Shown here piece by piece: positions 52,244 to 62,038 of a stretch of 64,000 bases of DNA (the first letter of the stretch is position 1; each line of letters starts with the position of its first letter). Source of the DNA: Helicobacter sp. (GTDB lineage: Bacteria > Campylobacterota > Campylobacteria > Campylobacterales > Helicobacteraceae); contig NZ_JAFVUX010000028.1 in the NCBI RefSeq assembly GCF_017502485.1, positions 1 to 64,000 of the forward strand, given 5' to 3'. The translations under genes were made by a program, and so were the position numbers. The notes under the pieces are model-generated. The model worked only from the letters and a program-made list of their open reading frames with translations, ran no database searches and was not told the origin of the DNA.

Positions 52244-54190
52244 TTATAGCGCGCCTAAATGCTCAATCAAGCGCAAAGGCGTTAGCGCATAGGTGTTTTT
52301 CTCTTTAGTGGCGGCTTTGGCGTGGGCTAGTGAGCCATAAATCGCAGAATCTAGCGGGCTAAAACCTTGCGCTAAATAGCTTGCGATAACACCGCTAAGC
52401 ACATCGCCACTACCACCTTTAGCAAGCGCACTTGTGCCTAAGGGGTTGATATAGAGCTTGCCATTATGAGCGATGATTGGGTTTGCCCCTTTAAGCAGAA
52501 GTGTGGGGGCTTTGTAGGCTTGAGTGAAGCACAGGGCTAACTCGAAGCGATTGTGTGCGACTTCTGCTATATCACCACTAAACAGCCCGCATAAATGCAA
52601 AAGCGCGTGGAACTCTTTGGGATGGGGAGTTAGGACAAGATTGTGCGCGGAAGTGGATTCTAGGAGGGGGAGTAAAGAGTGCTCATAAAACACATCTGCA
52701 TCAAGCACACACAATCTATCTCCAATGAAGCTAGGCTCAAGCAAGCAGCCAAAGCCACTGCCAAGCCCCATACCTAGGCATAGGACATTGGCATTCTCAG
52801 GGATTGAGTGGGGATACATAAGCTCATTTTGCTGGGGTAAGGTCGATTGGGCTTTCTTGGTGGATTCGGCTTTCGGGCTAAAATCGTGGATTTCTTCGGC
52901 TCGCTGTGGGGATGGACCGCAAGTCTTATCCCCTTGCTCGCCTTGAAAAACCCCGATTTGTAGCTCCAAAATCCTAGAATCCTGCGCCGAGTTGTTTAGA
53001 TTTTGGGCGTTGCTAGAATCCACTTTTGCTTCTGTCTGTGGGTTGGTTGCATTTGCGGCGTTATTTCCGTCATTGCGAGCAAGCGCGCTAGTGCTTGCGT
53101 GGCAATCCATAGCTTCAAGGCTAGAATCTGCGTTTTGATTATGGATCGCCACGCCGCTTTGCACGGCTCGCGATGACAACTCTAGCGCGGTTTGGTTGTC
53201 TGCAAAGATTCTAGCTTTTTCACTCTGCTTTTGGGATTCTAGCCCATTATCCTCGCGGCAGGATTTTTGAGCTAAAAATGGGGCTTTGCAAGGTGAGTCA
53301 AGGGAGTTACCTTGAGTGGTAATGACCGCAGACTCGCCGCAGCAATCGCCATTTTTAGCCAAAAAGCCAACGCGCCCTTGCTCACCCAAAGCGCAATCCC
53401 TGCTAACCACACTCACTAGCCCCGCCCCCATTCTCAGCCCACTTAACGCACTAAGCGTTGCCGCTCCAGCCTTCTCCCCAGAAATAACTGCAATATGCCC
53501 AAATGTGCCTTTATGGCAGTTTTGCTTCGTGCGGTGGGGCAAGCGCATATCACTCTCTTCTAGGAGATAAAAGGGGCTTTGCACTTCAAAAAGCTCTCGC
53601 GATACACCTAGATCTCCCACTAGCACCTGCCCGACAATATCCTTTGCCATATCACTAAAGAGCGCGACTTTTAGCGCACCCATACTAAGCGTGTAATCCG
53701 CGCTAAAGGCATAGGACTCCACATACCCTTGCAAATTTAGTCCGCTTGGTATATCGCACGCGATTTTTATCCGCGCACAAGTATTCATCTGCTCCAAAAG
53801 CCTGATAGACTCCGCGCTTAGTTCCCCAGCAAACCCACTGCCAAAGAGACAATCAACCAGCACATCACAGGGCAGAAGCTTTTTGACCCACTCACAGCCT
53901 GCCACTTGCGCGCGCTCACTTTGGATCTTACACAAGCGCGATTTAGGCTCTCTTGCCTCATAGATTCTAGTGATATAGCTACCTTGGAGCTTCCTAGCGC
54001 AAGCGTAGCCATCTGCGCCATTATCTCCACTCCCACACACGATTGTAACCACGCTACCTTTATGCGTGAGCTTATCAATAAGCTTAAGCAAAGCATTAGC
54101 AGCATTTTCCATAAGTAGCTCATCACTTAAGAGATACCTTGAGATTGCACGCTTATCAAGTGCTTGTGTCGTGGTGTAGAGATAACGCAC
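52244..54190 (-). CDS. nnrD: bifunctional NAD(P)H-hydrate epimerase/dehydratase (NnrE-NnrD) with large repetitive insertion
   Basis: Residues 1-205 are the NnrE-type epimerase (GSGDNGADGYACARKL near 55, VDCLFGSGFAG near 111). The ADP-dependent dehydratase domain spans the rest, with VISGEKAGAATLSALSGLRMGAGLVSVV near 235, LTPHPKEFHALL near 525 and AKGGSGDVLSGVIASYLAQG near 590. Between them, about residues 285-460, the sequence is Ser/Asn/Gln-rich and coded by palindromic repeats (53069-53177 and 53292-53338), although the reading frame stays open. The enzyme repairs hydrated NAD(P)H. It forms a minus-strand pair with the dehydrogenase upstream. Confidence 0.88.
   Translation of the reverse strand: MRYLYTTTQALDKRAISRYLLSDELLMENAANALLKLIDKLTHKGSVVTIVCGSGDNGADGYACARKLQGSYITRIYEAREPKSRLCKIQSERAQVAGCEWVKKLLPCDVLVDCLFGSGFAGELSAESIRLLEQMNTCARIKIACDIPSGLNLQGYVESYAFSADYTLSMGALKVALFSDMAKDIVGQVLVGDLGVSRELFEVQSPFYLLEESDMRLPHRTKQNCHKGTFGHIAVISGEKAGAATLSALSGLRMGAGLVSVVSRDCALGEQGRVGFLAKNGDCCGESAVITTQGNSLDSPCKAPFLAQKSCREDNGLESQKQSEKARIFADNQTALELSSRAVQSGVAIHNQNADSSLEAMDCHASTSALARNDGNNAANATNPQTEAKVDSSNAQNLNNSAQDSRILELQIGVFQGEQGDKTCGPSPQRAEEIHDFSPKAESTKKAQSTLPQQNELMYPHSIPENANVLCLGMGLGSGFGCLLEPSFIGDRLCVLDADVFYEHSLLPLLESTSAHNLVLTPHPKEFHALLHLCGLFSGDIAEVAHNRFELALCFTQAYKAPTLLLKGANPIIAHNGKLYINPLGTSALAKGGSGDVLSGVIASYLAQGFSPLDSAIYGSLAHAKAATKEKNTYALTPLRLIEHLGAL
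53069..53177 (-). repeat. cloverleaf palindromic element, copy D (in-frame in nnrD)
   Basis: Outer arms GTCATTGCGAG (53069-53079) and CTCGCGATGAC (53167-53177, one change), exactly 109 bp. Central arms GGCAATCCAT and ATGGATCGCC; left hairpin GCAAGC/GTGCTTGC-type; right hairpin GCCG/GCACGGC-type. On the coding strand it reads SSRAVQSGVAIH, DSS, AMDCHASTSALARND, the same frame as copies A-C. Confidence 0.82.
53292..53338 (-). repeat. second palindromic family, 47-bp copy 2
   Basis: GGTGAGTC (53292-53299) and GACTCGCC (53331-53338) flank the core AAGGGAGTTACCTTGAGTGG that continues TAATGACCG, shared with 40291-40338. It is inserted in the opposite orientation to the host gene here and still leaves the frame open. 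Confidence 0.68.
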
Positions 54191-54193
54191 AGC

Positions 54194-55129
54194 CTACACC
54201 TTTAAAAACTCTTTGACATTATCGATGCTCATTTGCACCAAAGTTTCTAGCGAGTTTTGGTAAGCATAGGCGATATGGGGGCTTAGTAGCAAACGATCTT
54301 GGATACTAGAATCTAAAAATGGGTGATCGCTTCTCATAGGCTCACTCTCTAGTACATCGCACGCATAGTAGAACTGCGCCCCACTCTTTAGCCTGCAAGC
54401 CAGCGCATCTTCATCGACAATCCCCCCTCTACCGACATTGATTAGCACGCAGTCTTTTTTGAGCAATGAGAGCTTTTGCGCATTTATTAGTCCTTTGGTT
54501 GCGGAGTTTAGCGGAGCATGGATAGAAATAATATCACTCTGTGTTAGTAGCTCATCTAGGGCTAAATGCGGGTAAGCTTGTGCGGTATTCTTCCCACTTG
54601 TTGAAGTATAGCTCACTCTAGCTCCAAAGCTTGTGGCAAGCATAGCAACTCTCTGTCCAATAGCCCCTAGCCCAATAATCCCCCACGAACAGCCATCAAT
54701 ATCTCTTCTCCCTTGTGCCAAATGCGTAAAGCAAGCACTTTTAGCCCATCCCCCCTGTTTGACATAGCCATCATAGTAGGGCATTTGACTAAACAAATTT
54801 AGCGCGAAAGTAAGCGTATGCTGGGCGACACTTAGCGTAGAGTAACCAGCAGCGTTGCGCACGGGAATATTGCGCTGCTTGGCATACTCTACATCAACAA
54901 TATTTGTGCCAGTAGCGGTTACAACAATAAGCTTGAGATTAGGCAGCTTAGAGAGTAGGGATTTATCTAGCACGACTTTGTTGGTTAGAATTATGTCTGC
55001 ATCTTTTACGCGCTCATAAGTCTCCTCATAGCTTGTTAGCGGATAGCTCACATAGCTACCAAAATTCTTCAACTCGCTAAAATCAGCATCTACGCCAAGT
55101 GTGCTTGCATCAAGATTGACAATATTCAT
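54194..55129 (-). CDS. D-2-hydroxyacid dehydrogenase (NAD-dependent)
   Basis: The NAD-binding motif WGIIGLGAIGQRVAMLATSFGARV is near residue 140, INVGRGGIVDEDAL with the catalytic Arg region near 226 and LLLSPHIAYAYQN with the catalytic His near 278. N-terminal ILTNKVVLDKSLLSKLPNLKLIVVTATGTN is typical of glycerate/hydroxypyruvate and related dehydrogenases. At 311 residues it is complete. The substrate cannot be stated; hydroxypyruvate or glyoxylate is the usual guess for this subgroup. Its start overlaps the end of the transporter gene at 55126 by four bases. Confidence 0.88.
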   Translation of the reverse strand: MNIVNLDASTLGVDADFSELKNFGSYVSYPLTSYEETYERVKDADIILTNKVVLDKSLLSKLPNLKLIVVTATGTNIVDVEYAKQRNIPVRNAAGYSTLSVAQHTLTFALNLFSQMPYYDGYVKQGGWAKSACFTHLAQGRRDIDGCSWGIIGLGAIGQRVAMLATSFGARVSYTSTSGKNTAQAYPHLALDELLTQSDIISIHAPLNSATKGLINAQKLSLLKKDCVLINVGRGGIVDEDALACRLKSGAQFYYACDVLESEPMRSDHPFLDSSIQDRLLLSPHIAYAYQNSLETLVQMSIDNVKEFLKV

Positions 55130-55737
55130 TTCCTACTCCTTTTAGATTCTAGGGTAGATTTTTGCCATAGGCACCTTGCCCTAATGGCAAGGATATAAAA
55201 TAATGGCGTATTCATCACACCCACAAAGGCTTTGATCATATAGTCTGCTACTGCCATATCCATACACTCATTGAAGCTTTTCACCCCCCAAAACGCAAAG
55301 CTAAAGAAAATAAGTGTATCAAAGCTTTGTGCAAAAATTGTCGAAAAGCAATTCCTAAGCCACCACAACTTAGGGAAAAACCGCTTAAACGCGTAAAAAA
55401 TTACCACATCAATGGGTTGGGAGATACAAAAAGCAGCAATGGAAGCGAGTGCGATTTGCGAAGTAGCAGAGAGATAAGAGGGGTAGAAGGCAATGCAAAT
55501 GGCTAAGGCGATGACTTTTGTAACATCTTGGCGACGATACTTCTCGCTTAGCACATCAAGGAGCAAAAAGCTAAAAGGGTAAGCCAAAGCCCCGAAAGTT
55601 AAAGGCGTATCCCCTAGATGAAACTGCACGGAGTAGTTTGCTATGATGACAATTAAACTCAGAAGACAAGCAGCGATAATAAGCACCTTCAGGGGCATTT
55701 TAGCAGGAGTGTTCAAAGTGGATTCTAGTGGTTTCAT
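55126..55737 (-). CDS. queuosine precursor transporter, YhhQ family
   Basis: Five to six membrane helices are visible, with the YhhQ/VUT marks TFGALAYPFSFLLLDVLSEKYRRQ near residue 48 and ISQPIDVVIFYAFKRFFPKLWWLRNCFSTIFAQSFDTLIFF near 103-143. The family imports 7-deazaguanine precursors of queuosine. This fits the tgt gene at 47680, which uses such a base. At 203 residues the length is usual, with a short Ser-rich N-terminus (LESTLNTPAKM). It lies between the dehydrogenase and the ABC ATPase on the minus strand. Confidence 0.85.
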   Translation of the reverse strand: MKPLESTLNTPAKMPLKVLIIAACLLSLIVIIANYSVQFHLGDTPLTFGALAYPFSFLLLDVLSEKYRRQDVTKVIALAICIAFYPSYLSATSQIALASIAAFCISQPIDVVIFYAFKRFFPKLWWLRNCFSTIFAQSFDTLIFFSFAFWGVKSFNECMDMAVADYMIKAFVGVMNTPLFYILAIRARCLWQKSTLESKRSRK

Positions 55738-55768
55738 AGCTATTCTTACACTTGTTGCTTAAGCTTAC

Positions 55769-56416
55769 TCAATGAAGTTGCAACGGCTCTAAGCCGTGCT
55801 TTTGTATGCGATAAATTTTGGTGCATTTTTTAGCGATGGACTCATCGTGCGTGGCGATGATAAGCGCACCATTTTTGTCTGCAATATAAGCTAACAGGGC
55901 GTCCATCACGCTATGGGCAGTCGCTTTGTCTAAATTACCCGTGGGTTCATCGGCAAAGATTATGGTAGGCTGCTTCATTAGCACACGTGCGATAGAGAGT
56001 CGTTGCTGTTGCCCACCAGAGAGATCAGCAGAGTTTTGCTCCAAAGTATGGGCTATGCCAAAGTTTTCTAAAAGTTGCATATCAATGGATTGCCTTGCCA
56101 AAATCGTGCCTACTTCTAAATTTTCCCTAGCACTAAACCCGCGAAAGAGATAGTGGGACTGAAAGATTATGCCAAGCTTTGTACGCAAGAGACTAAGTCT
56201 TTGAGACTCTTTAAGCGCGTAAATATCCTGCCCCAAAATCTCCACACACCCGCTACATGGCTTTAGCATAGTGGAGAGATTTGCTAGCAGAGTGGATTTC
56301 CCCGAGCCAGAGACACCAAGGATAGCAATACTCTGCCCAGAATCTACTTGTAAATGGATATTCTCATACAGTGGCATATCAAAATGATGTGATAAAGCTT
56401 TAGCTTGTAGTAGCAT
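55769..56416 (-). CDS. ABC transporter ATP-binding protein (LolD/MacB-like)
   Basis: Walker A VSGSGKSTLLANL is near residue 35, Q-loop IFQSHYLFRGFSAREN near 89, signature LSGGQQQRLSIARVLM near 135 and Walker B TIIFADEPTGNLDKAT near 153, with the switch His in IATHDE. The LDKAT and short N-terminus fit LolD-type ATPases that power lipoprotein release or related permeases. No permease gene adjoins it; the upstream partner is lnt, which supports lipoprotein traffic. H. pylori has a similar ATPase next to lnt. The gap to lnt is one base. Confidence 0.87.
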   Translation of the reverse strand: MLLQAKALSHHFDMPLYENIHLQVDSGQSIAILGVSGSGKSTLLANLSTMLKPCSGCVEILGQDIYALKESQRLSLLRTKLGIIFQSHYLFRGFSARENLEVGTILARQSIDMQLLENFGIAHTLEQNSADLSGGQQQRLSIARVLMKQPTIIFADEPTGNLDKATAHSVMDALLAYIADKNGALIIATHDESIAKKCTKIYRIQKHGLEPLQLH

Positions 56417-56417
56417 G

Positions 56418-57914
56418 CTACTCCTTGTGGGACAAGATTCTAACAGCCCTTATGTCATCGACAAAGGGTGTAATGATGATAGAGCCAGAGTAATTTGCTG
56501 AATGCACAATACTTGTACTATGTAATCTTGCGTAGTATTTTAGCAACACACGCTGCAAAAATGGCTCGATACTTGGGTAAAACCACGCATTATTACTAAT
56601 CATCACAAGGTGCTTAGGAGCATCTACATAGATTGCCTTACTTGTGCCCTCATAGCAGATTGCATTGCGCCAGATTCTGCCAAGCGCGCTAAAGTCTTGC
56701 GGATCTTTAGCCGCTTGTAGTCTATTTTCTATGCCAAAAAAGAGTCTATACAAAGGCTTTGCTAAGAAGTCTGGGAGTGGGATCTTCTCGCCAAATGGGG
56801 CTAAAATAACTTTATGCAAGATTTGCAAGCTAGAGTTGCTAAAGACATAAGTGGAATTATGCACCTGCGCACCTTGCGTGCTAAAAGCCCCAAGCACGAT
56901 AGCAATATCCCTACTTTTTACCAAAAGTGTTGCTAGCACTTGCTTTGGGAAACTTAGTCCATCATTTAGCACAAAGGGTAAAATCGTCTCTGGGAAAATG
57001 ATCATCTGCTTAGATTCTGCTATGGCAGAATCTATCGCACTAGCTATGCTTACAAGCACAGAATCTATGGTGCTTTGCTCCCATTTGAGATCCTGAGGGA
57101 TAGCACTTTGCATAATGGCAATATCCCTTGCAAGTGGCGTGATCTGCGCGCGTGCTTGGATATGCCCACTTGTCATAGATTCTATCTCCTGCCAATCTAT
57201 GCACATAAGCAAGATAGCCGCACTTACTAGAATCCGTATTTTTCTAGCTCTCCCACGATATAGCCCAAGTGCCAGCGCACACATAATGCCCACAAATGCC
57301 AAATCCCCTACCCCAAACACACTATAAGCCAGCCACGCCTTAGGCACAAACCAATCAAACGAAAATGGTGCGATAATCCCTAGCATAAATAGCGAAGCAA
57401 TGCGATAGAGTTTGCTTGTAAAATATAACCCTAAATAAAACAAAGTCGCATAGACAAGTCCTATACCGACACACACAAAGCCTAACAAAAATGGCGCGAT
57501 AGAAAAGCGAAATGAAAGCCCAATCCAATAAAACAGCAAAAGCCCCGCAAAAAACCCAAAATATCCAATAATGGCGCGAGGCACAAGCAGCCAAATACTA
57601 AAGCTTACTAATACAAGCATACTTAGAAGTAGCGCACTAAAAGCTTGTGCTAGTAAGCTAGCATCTAGTGTGAAAAATCCTGCAATAAGCGCAAAAACAT
57701 AGAGCCACGCACAAAATCCTAGCGCATAAAGCAAGCCAAGCATAAGGCGTGTGAAAAAAAGAGCGCTAGAATCTTTGCTAAAAATCTTGCGCATTCTCAC
57801 GCGTATGCTGGGGTTAAGAGCGTGAGATTTTAGTGTGATTGTGTGAAAAAGTAGGGAGAAAAAGTAGGGAGAAAAAGTAGATTCTAGCAAGCCTTGCGCA
57901 GAAGCTTTTTTCAA
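56418..57914 (-). CDS. lnt: apolipoprotein N-acyltransferase Lnt
   Basis: About seven membrane helices fill residues 45-250, followed by the nitrilase-like periplasmic domain. The catalytic Glu is in IIFPETILPFVL near residue 300, the Lys in VILAPFGEKIPLPDF near 368, and the nucleophile Cys in WRNAICYEGTSK near 420. SNNAWFYPSIEP near 445 matches the conserved loop. The enzyme adds the third acyl chain to lipoproteins, such as the several lipobox proteins in this window. The N-terminus may start a few codons later; the reading shown begins MKKASAQGLLESTF. It is divergent from cvpA. Confidence 0.9.
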   Translation of the reverse strand: MKKASAQGLLESTFSPYFFSLLFHTITLKSHALNPSIRVRMRKIFSKDSSALFFTRLMLGLLYALGFCAWLYVFALIAGFFTLDASLLAQAFSALLLSMLVLVSFSIWLLVPRAIIGYFGFFAGLLLFYWIGLSFRFSIAPFLLGFVCVGIGLVYATLFYLGLYFTSKLYRIASLFMLGIIAPFSFDWFVPKAWLAYSVFGVGDLAFVGIMCALALGLYRGRARKIRILVSAAILLMCIDWQEIESMTSGHIQARAQITPLARDIAIMQSAIPQDLKWEQSTIDSVLVSIASAIDSAIAESKQMIIFPETILPFVLNDGLSFPKQVLATLLVKSRDIAIVLGAFSTQGAQVHNSTYVFSNSSLQILHKVILAPFGEKIPLPDFLAKPLYRLFFGIENRLQAAKDPQDFSALGRIWRNAICYEGTSKAIYVDAPKHLVMISNNAWFYPSIEPFLQRVLLKYYARLHSTSIVHSANYSGSIIITPFVDDIRAVRILSHKE

Positions 57915-57945
57915 AATATTTACCTTGATTTTATGTATCTTTAGT

Positions 57946-57951
57946 TACAAT
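57946..57951 (+). promoter_or_regulatory. -10-like box before cvpA
   Basis: TACAAT in TTAGTTACAATGG lies 42 bases before the preferred cvpA start and should drive the cvpA-lysS-glyA operon. Confidence 0.5.
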
Positions 57952-57992
57952 GGTAGCCTTTTTAAGCTAAATTTTCCGTAAAAAGAGTGGTG

Positions 57993-58589
57993 ATGAATTA
58001 TATCGATGTCGCGCTGATTGTTATTATTGTCGTAATTGGATTTCGTGGGTTTGCCTCTGGGTTTGTCTCGGAGTTTTGTAGCTTAGTGGGAATACTACTT
58101 GGTGTGTATTTAGGCTCAGTATTTGCTAGTCCCATAGGGAATGCGCTGAAAAATGTCTATGATTTTGGCAGTGCCACGATCCATACGACTTTAGGATTTA
58201 TCATCGTGCTACTTGTGTGCTGGGCGCTATTTACGCTACTTGGAGTTGTGCTAGCAAGCAAGCTTGTATTTTTGCGTTTAGATTTTCTTAACAAGGGCTT
58301 AGGCTTTGTGTTTGCTTCAGTTAAGGTGTTTTTCATCTTTAGCTTTATCGCCTATGCTGTATCGCAAATCAACTTTATCCGCGAGAATTTCGCACAAAGT
58401 GCTAGAGAAAAGAGTCAAGTGTATGTCAATATGATCAATGTTGCGCAAAAGATTATGCGCCTGCCAGTAGTCAATGAGACAAAGCAAAATCTAAGCAATA
58501 TAAGCCAAGGCAAAGCAAGTGCGAAGAGCTTTGCGCAAGGAATTGAAGAAATCAAGCAAACTGCGCAGCAAAGCGTAAGTGGCAAGTAA
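57993..58589 (+). CDS. cvpA: CvpA family membrane protein
   Basis: ATG 57993 is preferred to the two GTG codons just before it. The protein starts [33 protein letters not shown], the CvpA pattern, and has four membrane helices (about residues 5-25, 30-50, 65-88 and 100-125). The C-terminal 70 residues are a charged helical tail. CvpA is needed for colicin V production in E. coli and in other bacteria for envelope stress and bile tolerance. It begins the operon with lysS, the order also remembered from H. pylori. Confidence 0.85.
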   Translation: MNYIDVALIVIIVVIGFRGFASGFVSEFCSLVGILLGVYLGSVFASPIGNALKNVYDFGSATIHTTLGFIIVLLVCWALFTLLGVVLASKLVFLRLDFLNKGLGFVFASVKVFFIFSFIAYAVSQINFIRENFAQSAREKSQVYVNMINVAQKIMRLPVVNETKQNLSNISQGKASAKSFAQGIEEIKQTAQQSVSGK

Positions 58590-58608
58590 TCATCTGTGTG
58601 GTTGTGCT

Positions 58609-60210
58609 ATGTTTGATAATACCTACATCGCTCAAAGAGTCCAAAAAGCTAACGCGCTAAGAGAGCTAGGACTCAACCCTTACTCCAACGCACTTACACG
58701 CACAATGAGCAATGCTGCATTTTTGCAATGCTACGCGCATTTGCTAGATTCTAACCCCAGCCAAGCTCTAGAATCCACCTCATCGCTAGAATCTACAACA
58801 TCAAAATCCAATACCTCACAAACCAGCAAGTTAGAATCTAACGCAACAGAGTCGCAACCACTAGAGTCGATTGTGGGGCGCGTGAAGTTTATCCGCATTA
58901 TGGGGAAAGCCTGCTTCATCAAAATCCAAGATGAAAGTGCGATCCTGCAAGCTTACTTGTCCAAAAATGAGCTAAGTGAGCAAGAGTTTTTAGTCGTTAA
59001 GAAATTGCTTGAAGTAGGCGATATTGTTAATATCACAGGCTATGCTTTTGTTACCAAAACAGGCGAGTTAAGTATCCACGCTAATGCGTGTAAGATTCTC
59101 ACCAAGTCCATTATCCCACTCCCAGAAAAATTCCACGGACTTACTGATATTGAAGCACGCTATCGCCAGCGGTATGTGGATTTGATTATGAACCCTAGCG
59201 TGAAGGAGACTTTTATTTTACGATCGCGCATTATCGCGCTTGTGCGGAGATTTTTCGAAGAAAAGGGGTTTTTAGAAGTGGAGACTCCGATGCTCCATCC
59301 AATCCCTGGAGGTGCAAATGCCAAGCCCTTTATCACCCGTCATAATGCCTTAAATGTAGATCGCTACTTGCGTATCGCACCAGAACTATATCTAAAACGG
59401 CTTATTGTAGGGGGGTTTGAAGCAGTTTTTGAGCTTAATCGCAACTTCCGCAATGAGGGCATGGATCACTCCCACAACCCAGAGTTTAGTATGATTGAAT
59501 TTTACTGGGCATATCGCACTTATGAAGAACTCATCACACTTACAAAGGAGTTTTTCGCCTACTTGCTAGAGAAACTCAATCTCCCTACGAAACTACCTTG
59601 GGGTGATGTGGAAGTGGATTTTAGCAAATGGAGTGTGCTAAGCTACAAGGAGAGTTTGCACTCTATTGGCAACATCCCAGAATCCGCACTAGAGAATGCC
59701 AAAAGCCTAGAAACCCATCTCTTGCAAAAGGGTGTAAAGCTAGAATCTAATCTCAACTATGGCAAGTTGCAAGATGTCGCCTTTAGTGAGTTTGTAGAAT
59801 CTAAACTCATCCATCCTACCTTCATCACACAATACCCTATAGACATAAGCCCTCTAGCTAGGCGCAACGACGAAGATCCAAGCATTGCCGATCGGTTTGA
59901 ACTCTTTATCGGTGGCAAGGAAATTGCCAACGGATTTAGCGAGCTAAACGATCCACTTGACCAATATGAGCGATTCCTTGCCCAAGTGCGCCAAAAAGAT
60001 GCAGGCGATGAAGAGGCGCAATATATGGACGAAGACTTTGTCAATGCACTAGGCTATGGTATGCCGCCAACCGCAGGGCAGGGTATAGGGATTGACCGAC
60101 TTGTAATGTTACTTACAAACAACAAAAGTATTAAAGATGTGCTACTTTTCCCAGCGATGAAGTCCCAAACAAAAGCTACTGACACAGAATCTAGCAAACC
60201 ACTTACTTAA
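58609..60210 (+). CDS. lysS: lysyl-tRNA synthetase LysS (class II) with serine-rich insertion
   Basis: The start at 58609 ([22 protein letters not shown]) matches the family; a GTG ten codons earlier is possible. A Ser/Thr/Asn-rich stretch (about residues 45-85, with [10 protein letters not shown] and KLESNATES words) sits between the N-terminal helix and the OB fold [23 protein letters not shown]. It is coded by CTAGAATC-type repeats and absent from ordinary LysS. Class II motifs are intact: motif 2 [20 protein letters not shown] near 290 and motif 3 [20 protein letters not shown] near 485. It charges tRNA-Lys. Confidence 0.94.
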   Translation: MFDNTYIAQRVQKANALRELGLNPYSNALTRTMSNAAFLQCYAHLLDSNPSQALESTSSLESTTSKSNTSQTSKLESNATESQPLESIVGRVKFIRIMGKACFIKIQDESAILQAYLSKNELSEQEFLVVKKLLEVGDIVNITGYAFVTKTGELSIHANACKILTKSIIPLPEKFHGLTDIEARYRQRYVDLIMNPSVKETFILRSRIIALVRRFFEEKGFLEVETPMLHPIPGGANAKPFITRHNALNVDRYLRIAPELYLKRLIVGGFEAVFELNRNFRNEGMDHSHNPEFSMIEFYWAYRTYEELITLTKEFFAYLLEKLNLPTKLPWGDVEVDFSKWSVLSYKESLHSIGNIPESALENAKSLETHLLQKGVKLESNLNYGKLQDVAFSEFVESKLIHPTFITQYPIDISPLARRNDEDPSIADRFELFIGGKEIANGFSELNDPLDQYERFLAQVRQKDAGDEEAQYMDEDFVNALGYGMPPTAGQGIGIDRLVMLLTNNKSIKDVLLFPAMKSQTKATDTESSKPLT

Positions 60211-60219
60211 GGAGTTATA

Positions 60220-61470
60220 ATGAGCTATGAGATAGAACGAGTTGATGCAGAGATTTATAATCTTATCAACGCGGAACTTACGCGCCAAAATGAGCATTTA
60301 GAGATGATTGCCAGTGAGAATTACACCTTTCCAGCAGTTATGGAAGCTATGGGTAGTGTGCTGACAAACAAATATGCTGAAGGCTATCCCAATAAGCGGT
60401 ATTATGGGGGCTGTGAATTTGTCGATGCGATAGAATCTATAGCCATTGAGCGAGCCAAAAAGCTCTTTGGCGCGAAATTTGCCAATGTACAGCCACACTC
60501 TGGCAGCCAAGCAAACGGCGCAGTCTATAATGCACTACTTAAACCTTATGACAAGATTCTAGGTATGGATCTAAGCCACGGTGGACATCTTACGCACGGC
60601 GCGAAAGTGAGTATTACAGGGCAGATTTATCAAAGCTTTTTTTATGGCGTGGAGCTAGATGGTAGGATTAATTACGACAAGCTACGCCAAAGTGCGCTAC
60701 TTGTGAAGCCAAAAATTTTAGTATGTGGCTTTTCTGCCTATACAAGAGAGCTAGATTTTGCCAAGTTTAGGGAGATTGCTGATGAAGTGGGTGCGATTTT
60801 GATGGCAGATATTGCTCATATCGCTGGGCTTGTGTGCGCAGGTGAATACCCCAACCCTCTCCCCCACTGCGACATAGTGACTTCCACAACACATAAAACA
60901 TTGCGCGGTCCTAGAGGAGGGCTTATCCTGACAAATGATGAAGACATTGCCAATAAGATCAATAAAAGCGTATTCCCGGGCTTGCAAGGTGGACCGCTTA
61001 TGCATATTATCGCAGGCAAAGCTGTAGGTTTTAAGGAGAATTTAAAGCCTGAGTGGAAGACTTATGCTAAACAGGTCAAGGCAAACATTGGCAAGATGGC
61101 TGAAGTGCTTGTAACTAGAGGGTATGATTTGGTGAGTGGCGGAAGCGATAATCATCTTATTTTACTAAGCTTTTTATCAAAAGATTTTAGTGGGAAAGAC
61201 GCAGACATTGCACTAGGCAATGCTGGAATCACGGTAAATAAAAACACTGTGCCTGGCGAAAAACGAAGTCCATTTGTAACAAGTGGTATCCGCATAGGCT
61301 CTCCAGCACTGACAGCTAGAGGTATGAAAGAAGCAGAGTTTGAATGGATAGCACACAAAATCGCTGATATTTTAGATAATATTACCGATACAAAACTCCA
61401 GGAGAGTATAAAAGCGGAAATCAAGGAGCTAAATAGAGGGTTTGTGGTTTATCAAAAGCCCATTTTTTAA
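60220..61470 (+). CDS. glyA: serine hydroxymethyltransferase GlyA
   Basis: At 416 residues, the protein has [37 protein letters not shown] near residues 28-65, [10 protein letters not shown] near 120, [19 protein letters not shown] near 200 and the PLP lysine in [15 protein letters not shown] near 230. It converts serine to glycine and makes 5,10-methylene-tetrahydrofolate. It is the third gene of the cvpA operon, nine bases after lysS behind AAGGAG. All catalytic positions appear intact. Confidence 0.97.
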   Translation: MSYEIERVDAEIYNLINAELTRQNEHLEMIASENYTFPAVMEAMGSVLTNKYAEGYPNKRYYGGCEFVDAIESIAIERAKKLFGAKFANVQPHSGSQANGAVYNALLKPYDKILGMDLSHGGHLTHGAKVSITGQIYQSFFYGVELDGRINYDKLRQSALLVKPKILVCGFSAYTRELDFAKFREIADEVGAILMADIAHIAGLVCAGEYPNPLPHCDIVTSTTHKTLRGPRGGLILTNDEDIANKINKSVFPGLQGGPLMHIIAGKAVGFKENLKPEWKTYAKQVKANIGKMAEVLVTRGYDLVSGGSDNHLILLSFLSKDFSGKDADIALGNAGITVNKNTVPGEKRSPFVTSGIRIGSPALTARGMKEAEFEWIAHKIADILDNITDTKLQESIKAEIKELNRGFVVYQKPIF

Positions 61471-61479
61471 GGACGCAAT

Positions 61480-62022
61480 ATGACGGAAATGGAATTAAAG
61501 CTCATCAAAATGCACAGCGCGTTTTACTTCAAGAAGCTTGATGGTCTTGGTCAAAAGGTGCATTATAATGGGCGTTTGCTATTTGATAAATTCCAGCGCG
61601 TCAATAGTATCCTTACAAGCCAAATTATTAGAGATCACTTCGCACGCAAAATCATCATAGCCCATAGCTTGATTTTACCCGGTGATAAGGTAGAAAATAT
61701 CGTATTTGATTATAATGGTAGAAGCCCTGATCGTTTCTATCACAAAGCACAGCTACTCTTGCGTGATGAAGGCTTTATCAACTTCACTGCATACAATACA
61801 AAAACTCCGGGTCATTTACATTTATATATCCATAAGGGACACACAGATTTGAGCGAAGGGCAGAGACTTGCGCGCACGCTTTCACTAAAACTTGGGCAAA
61901 AAATGCCACTTGAATGGCGCGTCTTTCCTAATCTTGATTTACCAAGAGACTTTAATATACTTGTTGTGCCCTATGAGGTTTATGCCAAGGAGCGTGGAGC
62001 TTCGTGGGCTAGACATATGTAA
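61480..62022 (+). CDS. DUF1882 domain protein (Campylobacterota-specific)
   Basis: The 180-residue protein is the DUF1882 type found next to glyA in Helicobacter. It begins [24 protein letters not shown], and has [24 protein letters not shown] and [26 protein letters not shown]. The [12 protein letters not shown] stretch with its His/Asp pattern and the Arg-rich helix could form a nucleotide or metal site. No function is established. ATG 61480 follows TAAGGACGCAAT, nine bases after glyA. Confidence 0.82.
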   Translation: MTEMELKLIKMHSAFYFKKLDGLGQKVHYNGRLLFDKFQRVNSILTSQIIRDHFARKIIIAHSLILPGDKVENIVFDYNGRSPDRFYHKAQLLLRDEGFINFTAYNTKTPGHLHLYIHKGHTDLSEGQRLARTLSLKLGQKMPLEWRVFPNLDLPRDFNILVVPYEVYAKERGASWARHM

Positions 62023-62038
62023 CTAAGGAGAGTATAGT

